A stretch of 18,722 nt of DNA from positions 1 through 18,722 of the forward strand of contig CAJVPJ010000705.1 of NCBI GenBank assembly GCA_910592205.1. Reading direction: 5' to 3'. The notes beneath the pieces are model-generated. The model was not told where the DNA came from. It worked only from the letters and a program-made list of their open reading frames with translations, and did not search any database. Of this stretch, positions 1-8,300 are shown in pieces. The stretch's first letter is position 1; each line of letters starts with the position of its first letter. The position numbers and the translations under genes were made by a program. The stretch is from Paraglomus occultum. Its lineage: Eukaryota; Glomeromycota; Glomeromycetes; Paraglomerales; Paraglomeraceae.

Positions 1-443
1 TTATAACCACAAATGCACCATACGGGACTACATCGGAGTATTCCACATGTGGAGCAGAAGCCATATCGAGAATAACAGTGGTAAAAGAGTTTCTTAGCAA
101 CCATGTAATAGTTATCGTCATTAGACTTGGTAAATCCAATAATGAGGTTGTTGCGTTCCTTAAGCCATTCGGAGTATCGTCTATATTGACTAACACTCTT
201 TTTGTACTCGGATGTTGGAAGTGAGTATATTCTAGCAAACTCACTCACAAGTGCTGGTGTACATTCTTCGTCACTTCCAAGGAATACCAGTATCATGCCC
301 CCAAACTTGTTGTAAATAGCGCAGTAGACGTTGTCAATTTGGGTTGGCTCTATGTTGGTGATTTCCGAGTAAGGAATCCATTTAAGTTTGTATCCACTCT
401 CTAAAGAAGCTTGGACTACGTTGTTAATTGCTGGATTATGCAT
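1..443 (-). CDS. Member of an expanded fungal family (IYSLPT/CGILRC protein), partial
   Basis: The minus strand is open from ATG at 443 to the window edge, 147 codons, so the C-terminus lies outside the window. Visible motifs in order are KLKWIPYSEI (about residues 22-31), VFLGSDEECTPALVSEFARIYSLPT, RRYSEWLKERN, YYMVAKKLFYHCYSRYGFC and CGILRC followed by SPVWCICGY. The same motif series occurs at 16966-18045 on the other strand. I remember this family as numerous in arbuscular mycorrhizal fungi but know no function or Pfam domain for it. The closely spaced Cys residues near the visible end (RYGFCSTCGILRCSPVWCICG) could bind metal, which is inference. An in-frame TAA lies 30 bases upstream of the ATG. 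The start is therefore this ATG unless an upstream exon is spliced in. No disruption is seen in the visible part. Confidence 0.6.
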   Translation of the reverse strand, partial: MHNPAINNVVQASLESGYKLKWIPYSEITNIEPTQIDNVYCAIYNKFGGMILVFLGSDEECTPALVSEFARIYSLPTSEYKKSVSQYRRYSEWLKERNNLIIGFTKSNDDNYYMVAKKLFYHCYSRYGFCSTCGILRCSPVWCICGY

Positions 444-614
444 ATCTTTGACACTAGCGGCAAGAGATGTTTTATTGTGTTACAGCGAGCATAATCAGCA
501 GATGTTACTTGTCGTTGCACAGACTATTACTAATATTGTATTATGCATTATTTAATTCTTTCTCGAAAAAGTCTACGACCGCAGTTTACATCATTGAGTA
601 TGGGGCTTTGGTGG

Positions 615-933
615 CTATAAAGCATCATATTTTAACAATTTCAATGTTCTATCATTTTTGAGACCAACAATAAAATTGTGATAGACCGATTTATACCTCG
701 TTTCAGCTGGCAAAAAATGTAAGCGATGAGTAATGCGATTAACATTTCTACCAGGACCTGGCAACCCATGGATTTCAGCATAGTTTTCGAGAAAATTTTT
801 TCACGGCGGTAGCAACAGTCATATCAATGGGGAATTTGGTTTTCCATCGTGGCACTCGTTTTATGTTACCATGAACGCGTCGTATTATACCATTCGCTGC
901 CAGATGATTTCTGACATTTTCGAATATCGTGAC
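615..933 (-). pseudogene. Frameshifted fragment of a repeat-family protein
   Basis: Two overlapping minus-strand frames together look like one protein. The first, from about 933, contains RNHLAANGIIRRVHGNIKRVP and PIDMTVATAVKKF and then hits TGA. The second continues with LENYAEIHGLPGPGRNVNRI, FLPAETRYKSVYHNF and ends at TAG (617-615). One extra T in the run at 792-795 explains the frame change. An in-frame TGA lies just before 933 and no ATG begins the first part. The motif series (basic HGN.KR.P, then HGLP.PGR, then LP....Y.SVY..F) resembles a high-copy, probably transposon-associated family that I recall from Glomeromycotina and some animals. The exact family name is not known to me. A sequencing error in the homopolymer is the main alternative to a real mutation. 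Confidence 0.45.
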
Positions 934-1035
934 TCAAAAAGGTTTGCTATAAAAAACGACTGAAATTGAGCTATTTATGAAAAAGCTTCGCAACTGCTTT
1001 TACAAAATCTGTCCAACAGATTTCATTATTTTAAA

Positions 1036-1478
1036 ATGTTTGCTCTCACAAGCGAATTTATTCTCGTATCATTGATCGGAATTATCTTTGGATATTACCT
1101 TTATTGTTATTATAAATTTCCAAAAATCAGCTGCTTATTATGAATCGGAAAATTGATAAAACAATTAATTTAATCGAGCCTACGAAAAGGTACAATAATA
1201 AATTAAATAATTCGGCAAACAAAGTTACTTGCCAGACGTCGAAAGACTATGGAGGAACTTTAAAAACCTGTTTGGCAAAAAAGCCAGGCTGGTTCCGAAA
1301 ATTTTCATTTAATAAAATGGCCACTGAAATTCGCGAATTACGCATTGAAAAATGAAAAACGAATTCGAAGAAGAGAACGCTAGAAGCTATCGAAGAATGG
1401 ATTGATAAAATAAAAAAAATAGATGACAGTGACAATATTATTAATATTAATTATAGTAAAGAAGATAAAGAAATTTAA
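1036..1478 (+). pseudogene. Broken open frame: membrane-anchor ORF overlapping a Lys-rich ORF with internal TGA
   Basis: A 35-codon ORF (1036-1143) encodes a single hydrophobic segment (LVSLIGIIFGYYLYCYY) followed by a short basic tail. Its TGA overlaps the ATG of the next frame (ATGA at 1140-1143). That frame runs 71 codons to a TGA at 1353-1355 and then stays open for 40 more codons to TAA (1476-1478). The stretch beyond the TGA contains TLEAIEEWIDKIKKIDD and reads like helical protein. No intron with acceptable borders removes the stop. The simplest reading is a decayed gene that had an N-terminal membrane anchor. AT-rich DNA can make Lys/Ile/Asn-rich frames by chance, so this is uncertain. 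I recognise no family. Confidence 0.3.
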
Positions 1479-1757
1479 ATTTACATCAAAGTGACCAAAG
1501 AATAGATTATACTCATTAATGGCTTTGGATCCGAGTATCTCCTGCTTTTACTATTATTTATTTTTCGAGAGCGCGCATTCCATATTAAAATAATAAAATT
1601 TACACTTACGAAAAAATTAGTTGACTTTTGGTTGCAATTGTGTTGAAAGAGCAAATTGCGATACGAATGCACTTGAGTAGTATTTTATCATAACAATAAA
1701 GAACGATCTTTCATTAATAGGTTGCTCGATCGGTGGATGTCTTGTGGGTTAAATTAC

Positions 1758-2015
1758 TTACGCTTTTTCAAGTTTTCGTTTCTTTCTTGGTTTATCATAA
1801 GTAGAGGTTAAGGTTCGTTTATGGTTTATTATTGTCGTTCTTGTTGGTAAATTTTATAAGTGATTTTTTCGTTATCTGGATATTCCTGGAGAATTTGGGT
1901 ATCATTATTTTAAAACATAAGGCACAATTTTTTCTCCTTGAGCTTTCTTTAAAATGCTTCGAATGGTGCTGTAATTCTTTGGTTTCATAGTGGATTTGAT
2001 GTAAACTAGTTTCAT
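1758..2015 (-). pseudogene. Decayed coding sequence in three successive frames
   Basis: On the minus strand an ATG at 2015 opens a 36-codon frame containing YSTIRSILKKAQGEKIVPYV and ends at TAA (1907-1905). The next frame continues without a gap (NDTQILQEYPDNEKITYKIY, stop at 1831-1829). A third frame follows (KRTLTSTYDKPRKKRKLEKA, stop at 1760-1758). The last piece has a basic PRKKRK run like a nuclear localisation signal. The three pieces in order suggest one former gene broken by indels. The ATG lies 5 bases from the MITE at 2020-2161. I do not recognise the protein. Composition in AT-rich DNA could mimic this. Confidence 0.25.
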
Positions 2016-2019
2016 ACTA

Positions 2020-2161
2020 CAGTCAAATCTCTTTATATACCGATAAATTTTGTTCAGTCAAAAAATATCGGTATAAAAAAAATGACTTCAATTAAGAGTG
2101 GGCTTGAGAGAATATCGGTATAGTGAGATTTTATTATATGTCGTATAAAGAGGTTTGCCTG
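2020..2161. mobile_element. 142-bp pogo/Tigger-like MITE
   Basis: The left end CAGTCAAATCTCTTTATA (from 2020) and the reverse complement of the right end, CAGGCAAACCTCTTTATA (ending at 2161), agree at 16 of 18 positions. Both ends are flanked by TA (2018-2019 and 2162-2163), the expected target-site duplication. CAG..CTG termini with TA duplication are characteristic of the pogo branch of Tc1/mariner transposons. The element is too short to encode a transposase, so it is non-autonomous. Inside, tataccgata (2036-2045) and tatcggtata (2066-2075) form a second inverted pair, and another tatcggtata occurs at 2113-2122. Confidence 0.75.
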
Positions 2162-2163
2162 TA

Positions 2164-2837
2164 ATATGTTTTTATATAGACGTAATCCTATATTAATCCT
2201 GTTATGGTTTATATTCATCACATTAAATTCGACAAGTCCATAGGTTATGAATGAGCACTATTATTATTATTACTTTTCAAAATGCCATCAGTCACACTGG
2301 TTAATTTTACAACCACATCATAATCAGCTCCTCATTTATAGAATGTCTACTTTGTCTGGTTTTGTTGCAGCATGCCCCAATAAAGACGAGTCTTCATGTT
2401 GCTACTTCCAAAAACAGGGACGGTCTAACGCCATATACGTAACATAATAACCTGATTCTATTACTATAGGAAAATTCTCAAGGTTTAAATTTCGAAGGTA
2501 TTCGTGTTTTTCACGGTGCTTGTGTGAAAGAAAAACACATGAAACCGAGCAGAAGGGAAACAAGAGTGATTTCAAAGGCGTTACTGATCGATTAATATCA
2601 AAGTTGCAAATACGTGCTACCTTTCGCGTGAACTTGCTTCCATTCCTCAAAGCATCGCGGACTGCAAATCTGGTTTGACTGTCAAAGAGCCTTATTTGGA
2701 ATACAATTAATGCAAACAAACAAGCTTGACCTTAGAAAATTATTATGTTCTTGTCTCTCCTTTCGGCATTCCTCATTTTTTTCTCTTGCAAGTGCTAAAT
2801 ATACAAATTTCTTTTCCAAATAACACTAAACCAAAAC
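2164..2837. other. Intergenic stretch with no supportable gene
   Basis: Between the MITE and the Cys-rich gene I find no convincing coding region. A minus-strand open frame of about 105 codons (2719-2402) has no usable ATG at its start. Only an internal piece (RFAVRDALRNGSKFTRK) is flanked by splice-like signals (acag before, gtagca after). A plus-strand frame around 2343-2447 is short and unrecognised. The block just before 2838 is pyrimidine- and AT-rich and probably contains the promoter of the downstream gene. Confidence 0.4.
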
Positions 2838-4593
2838 ATGGGTGATGAGCTTCAAACGCTCCTCGAAACGCGGCGGCGAATGCTGTAATAGTAAGAATCA
2901 GGTGTATAGGTAAACATTATTATAGTTGCATAATAGTATATGATTGATAGGATAATTGGTATGTTTAGTTCGGTCAAATATTATTACAATTTTCCTTTAT
3001 TATATACAGTATATAGACGTACAATAATAATCAACAAAAGTTATATCCATATCTCCATGTTTAACGTCTCACCAAACCAATGATTTCTGAATATATCAAT
3101 ACCGCAGTGTTCCTGACTTCGTTTCAAATGCAAGAATAAGATACGTACTAATTACAGGCTATCGTTAACAATTTTCAAATAAAATTCTTAATCCTGTAAT
3201 ACCTTATTACTGTCATGCGAATTCTTACCTTGGTAGATGGTTTGTGCTTTTACATACTTCATGCTATGCTACTTATTGCAGAAAGGTAATGTATTTAAAG
3301 GGGTGTTCTTACACTTTAATAATACTGTAAAAGAGAATTGTCTAAAAAGTTTTTGTTAACAGATTGAGTAAATATTTGCTAGATTACCTCAGAGGAAACT
3401 TGAAACCCATCTTTTCTTGAACACGTTTTCCACCATTAATTAACAGAGTGTGTGGGAACTTGACATTAAAGTTTATATTATAATATTTTATTCATGGTCT
3501 GTTTAATGTTTATTTATTGCATAATTGTTTGCTCAGGCACCTTGGCGTTTCCCCTCTCTCATATCTCTACTCGCTACGTGTTATATAAGAACATTTACTA
3601 TTACGGTAGATGTAAACATCGAAACAGGTTTTAATTCGTCCGATTCTATGCACCCATTCCATCCGGGCACCTATTTGCAGAGCGAATTAAACCAAAACAG
3701 TATCAAATAGCAAATGGTTATGTATTGTCAATCAACAGAAACGTCATGTTCACAGCAGTGCGTGAGAAATAAATGATGCCAAAATCAGTGTCGGCAAATT
3801 GACGAAAATAAATAGAAGACGCACTGTACAGACAGGACTGAAATTGCTTCCCCCCCCCACTCTTCGAAAAAAGAAAAATGAGTGAACGTCTCCCATACAT
3901 GCAAGCATGGTATGACTGCATACGGTATATTTAAAGGATTGTTATAATAGTAGATTGTTATTAATAATCGTATATTGTTGTTTAGCCTCGGCAGTGCAGC
4001 AGCTTGTTTGGTACGTGTGACATGGTTAAACTCCCCTCCGCAAACTTTTGATGTAACGAATGTTCATTTCTTATTCGTTCAGGAATGCGCTGAGAAAGCA
4101 GCCGGTGAAGGATGTGCTAAGCAATGTCGCACCAACGCTGGTAAATACAATGGCTATGGTCCGATTTGAATTGCCTGGCCGTAATTTCTTCTTTACGAAA
4201 CCACTTGTTTCTTGAACAGAGCTCGCTTCGTGTACTGCAAAGCTCATGTCGATTGGTGCACCCGAAGCGAAAACGTTGACGGAATTGACGAGGACGTCAT
4301 CGGACAGATGTGCTGAGATGTGGTATGTCTAGTTACGTAACGTGTAATGCTAAGCTCAAAAGTTTACGACGTAATAATTTACATACTTATCACATTCGAT
4401 TGTCTGAAACGGTGATTTTTGCAGTGGAAAGGTAATTAATTAGTATATTTAGCAATGCAATCTGCACAAACAATCAACTGTTAACATGTTCATTTTGATT
4501 GATCAGCATGACAATAGTCACTGTCAGTCATGCGCCAACGCTGCTCGACAACTTGCAGATTCATTGCGAATTTATCAAGAGTCAAACCTTTAA
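2838..4593 (+). CDS. DUF326 / copper-storage (Csp-like) Cys-rich four-helix protein
   Basis: Proposed exons: 2838-2884, 3986-4010, 4083-4140, 4220-4322, 4425-4431 and 4507-4593. All introns are GT..AG, phases agree, and the total is 327 nt, giving 108 residues. The protein has nine Cys: CLEC (23-26), CAKQC (35-39), C48, CAEMC (74-78) and CQSC (86-89). The block LMSIGAPEAK (52-61) and the C-terminal DRCAEMCGKHDNSHCQSCANA (72-92) match the pattern I know from bacterial DUF326 proteins (PF03860; Csp1/Csp3 store Cu(I) on Cys lining a four-helix bundle), which are also about 110 residues. No signal peptide is seen, so a cytosolic protein is likely. It has fewer Cys than typical Csp. The 7-nt exon 5 (tgcag|TGGAAAG|gtaatt) is required to keep frame. 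Exon 1 is the weakest part, being joined across a 1.1-kb intron. A nearer alternative start lies near 3715, with donor gtgcgt at 3757. Exons 3-6 are well supported. Confidence 0.6.
2885..3985 (+). other. Proposed long first intron of the Csp-like gene
   Basis: This 1101-base stretch begins gtaata and ends ttgtttag, and is much longer than the other introns of the window, most of which are below 300 bases. It is AT-rich, includes a run of nine C at 3850-3858, and holds only short frames. One small frame at 3506-3631 starts with a hydrophobic stretch resembling a signal peptide but leads nowhere. A short piece at 3715-3762 contains closely spaced Cys codons and could be an alternative first exon. 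If exon 1 at 2838 is wrong, this stretch is simply intergenic. Confidence 0.35.
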
Positions 4594-4637
4594 ACTGCAG
4601 TCACACGCGTGGTTGTTACTATTATATAACTGTGAAT

Positions 4638-4643
4638 AATAAA
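4638..4643 (+). terminator. Candidate poly(A) signal AATAAA
   Basis: AATAAA lies 45 bases after the stop codon of the Csp-like gene, a normal distance for a fungal 3' end. Only the hexamer is seen. Confidence 0.4.
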
Positions 4644-5332
4644 ATCAGGATTTAATGAATTTGTTTCCAAGACACACGCCTTCTGACTGATTGACCTTTT
4701 TTTTGTTGGTCCGTGCTCAAGATATGCCACCATGCGGGGTATTACTGGGAAAAGGGGGAAGTGGGGGTGTTGACGTTGTTGATGACACAGAAACTCTTGT
4801 ATTTCAGATAATCAGCTAATAAAAATAACTCTAACCCTTCCTTTCCCCATAGCCCTTTCCTTATGATTTCATAATAATTGTATTACCGTTACATTTCGCT
4901 TACGCAAGAAAACACAAGCGCAGACTGTATCAGTTTCGCTAATAATATTGTTACACGTAATTAAACTCGGTAACAGAATTGCCTAATTCTGTTTGCACTC
5001 TGCATTCTTTTTATTGATGCGTCCAGACCAGCGGTCTAGATCCAAAGAATTTCCCACTTTTTTCTTAAACCTGCTTATTTTTTTTCTTATTACCTTTTAT
5101 GGCATAGTCATCTATGCATATTTCGTACATCTCTCCCACTTTACCTATCCAGTTCCCTCTTTATTCCCTCGATCCGCTTTTTACCTCTAAAATTACGCCA
5201 TTTTTCATATCAACTCGACTATTGCTGTCTCTACTATCTTCCGCTCTTCTGATATCATTACTTTTCCGATTTAATCGTTTCCCGTGTTCAATGTTGGCTG
5301 TGACCACCATTTCGCAGAGATAATTTACCCCA
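4644..5332. promoter_or_regulatory. Upstream region of the histidine kinase gene
   Basis: No gene is supported here. The 300 bases before the kinase ATG are strongly pyrimidine-rich (T and C tracts from about 5050 to 5290), a common feature of fungal promoters and 5' leaders. Short frames at 4993-5190 and 5114-5323 lie in this tract. The second ends 9 bases before the kinase ATG and could act as an upstream ORF if transcribed. A G-rich patch occurs at 4752-4769. No TATA box is certain. Confidence 0.35.
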
Positions 5333-8300
5333 ATGTCGAATCCTTCAACCGCAATAGACGGAGACTCGGGGGACTCTGGTGAAGAGACACCAGTGACGGA
5401 ATTGGTATATTCCTTCGATTGGTCAACTACTCCATTGGGTCCAAGGAGCGATTGGCCCGCATGGTTAAAGTCGACTGTCGTAAGTAATGCAAACAAAAAA
5501 AGTGGGGCGACCAAAAAGTGAATTGTTTGTACAAGAATCATGTAAAACTATATAGAACGAACAGAAAAGGAGCCAAGAGATTCCCAGCGGGATTTTCCAA
5601 AAGAGACCTCTGGAATGTGATTAGAATGCGATCCACAGATATTCGTTACCAATAATTGAATACTCATCTCAATCTCGATTGTTTTCCTAGGATCTCTGCC
5701 TTCACTCGGTATTTCCTATCGGATTGTATATCGGGCCAGAAAGAATTCTCGTTTACAATCAAAGTAAATGACCAATTTTTTCGTTGGTTGCGCGTGTAAT
5801 CTTGAACTCTCGCTTTATCAATGCGCATACATTTACAAGTTTGCTAAGATCACACTGTTTTTCATTGATTTATCTAGTGTGGAGACCTATTCTAAAGCGC
5901 AAGCATCCAGCTGGTGAGTAATATAGCCATATGAACGGTTATGTTACATGTCGTGCTTACTCAATTTACGTCTATCATATAGCATTAGGCTCGAAGGCTT
6001 CAGAGACCTGGTCTGAAATATATGATGTTTTAGGACCATTATTTGATGAGTATGTATCACAACGACAGCATCACACGTTAAACAGGGGAAGGATCTTCAG
6101 CATTGATGAGTATCTTGCACTTTTTCTTATACATCAATAGGGTTTTCACAACGGGAAAAGGTCAATTCAATGATGATTTCCTCTTGTACATGAATCGATC
6201 TGGTTACGTAGAGGAAGCATACTTTTCCTTTACGTTAAGTCCAATGTTTACCGAAGATGGTCAAGTTGGAGGTATATTCAATGCTGTGCAAGAAACTACA
6301 CAAAGGGTTCTCATGGCTAGGAGACTCAAGACTTTGGGTGATTTGGCTAATGGGACACAAGGTACTGATGTCATACTTTATGACAGCGTTATTCCACTCG
6401 TATAGTATATATTTATATCGTTACTCGTTCAATTTGCATATATAGGCGCCAAATCAATCGAAAGTGCCTGTCACTTCACCACTGAAGTATTCCGAGAAAA
6501 CAATATGGATATTCCATACGCTATATTATATCTCGTCGAAAATGAAAAAGTAGGCACGGAATTTAAACCGAAAAATGCCCGCCTCGAGGCTACAACTTTT
6601 GACAGAGATCTAACGGCTATCAAAGGACCTGATGGAACCGAAGAATATCTATTTGTTCACGGACAATCTAGCAGAGATCTGCCTGAAGTGTTACCAAGGA
6701 CGCCAGAAGTGATTGATCTGACCGATGCGGAAACCTCAGACAACATGGTCGAAGACATTAGAGAGATTTCTGCATCTGAACCGTGGCCTTTGACACTTGC
6801 AGTGTTCAAAAACGATAACGTGACCATCAAACTGTCTGATAACTCGCTGGCTGTGCTGTGTCCAGTGATCACTACGTCTGCTGGAAAAAGTTTCCTGACG
6901 GCTTTGATGATATGTGGCATTAGCAAACATAGAGCTCTTGACACAGAGTATGAAGAATTTTTACATGTATGGCTATCGGTATCTTTTCATCATGTTTCGT
7001 AAGCACATGCTGTATGGAGCTCTCAACATCATGTACGAGATTCAAGAATTCGTGTATACAATTTAGGACTATGTAATTTGATCATAAGAACTGATTGATT
7101 GAAGAACTGAGAATAAGCCGAGAACTCGCATACAACATGTGTCTTACATTATGAATTTCTTGCAAATATTTCTCACTCACGCACTGTTTCTTTTCTTTTT
7201 CTTCCTCCCCTCACTATTGTGTAGCTGGTTATTGGCCAAGTGGGTTCTAGTTTTACTCAGGGTCGATCTCGAGAAGAAGAGCGAAAACAGGCGGAAATGT
7301 TGGCTGACTTGAATCGACAAAAGATTGCATTTTTCCAAAATATTAGTCACGAATTGCGCAGTACGTTTTTGTCAATGCGTAGAAACATGCTTTTTTGAAA
7401 GAGAATTCTGTCAACTAAATTACGCATATATTTGTTCAGGTCCATTGACGCTTATGCTTTCTCCATTGGAAGAAGCAATGGAGTTGTGTCCAAAGAATGC
7501 TCCAATATTTGCTCACCTCAAATTAATCCAAAAGAATAACCGAAGACTGCTCAAACTCGTAAACACTCTTCTTCAGGTAAACAAGTCATTTGAATTGTGC
7601 GTGTACGCATCAACTATACATGAATTTGTTGGATAACATTTATTTTTCCAATAAAAAATGAACCAGTTTTCTCGTATAGAAGCAGGCCGACTTCAAGCAT
7701 GGTTCTGCTCTGTTAATATTTGTAGGCTGACTTTGGAATTAGCATCTAACTTTGAAAGCACGAGTAGATCATTCGGTCTTTATTACAAATTTGAGATACC
7801 TATCGATGAGGAACTCTCCAAGCAGTTGAAACAAAAGGTCTTTTTGGATGAGGAAATGTATGAAAAGATTGTATTTAACTTGTGTAAGTGATCAACCAGT
7901 CTTATTGTCATTGTAAGCCATTCAACGCAATTGCATTCATACGGTGATTTTGTGCCAAACTTTTTTTTTAGGCTCGAACGCGTTCAAGCATACGTGGACT
8001 GGTGGAGTAACTGTTCGATTGTATGCCGAGCCCAAAAATGATAGAGAAGGTGTTATACTAGAAGTAGCAGATACCGGTATGACAAAGTCAAGTGTTTTCT
8101 TTTCTTTGATTTTTGCATTGGCCAACCGACATAATAATCACTATTGGTTGCATCAACCATGCAGGTGTGGGCATACCCGAAGAACATATAGGAAATCTAT
8201 TCCAACGCTTTTATCGTATCGAATCACGACAATCGCGCAGCCACGAAGGTACAGGCATCGGTCTTGCCCTAGTCAAAGAACTAGTCATAAAACACGGTGG

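Noticed and set aside
2343-2447. Cys-containing short plus-strand frame and a possible pogo-like end around 2372-2400
   Set aside because: Too short, and the terminal-repeat resemblance (ccccaataaagacgagtctt) has no inverted partner or clear TA duplication.
2402-2719. 105-codon minus-strand open frame
   Set aside because: It has no ATG at its start, no recognised motif and no splice partner that keeps frame; only a 17-residue internal piece looks coding.
3506-3634. Small plus-strand frame with a signal-peptide-like start
   Set aside because: 42 codons with no supported splice to the downstream Cys-rich exons; phases do not fit.
4083-4316. Alternative ending of the Cys-rich gene using acceptor AG at 4220-4221 (stop at 4314)
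   Set aside because: It gives a plausible Cys-rich tail (YCKAHVDWC) but a truncated protein without the DUF326-like C-terminus; the acceptor one step upstream keeps the frame through three more exons and fits the family.
5161-5541. 126-codon minus-strand open frame
   Set aside because: It is antisense to the first exon of the kinase gene, whose sequence is clearly coding on the plus strand.
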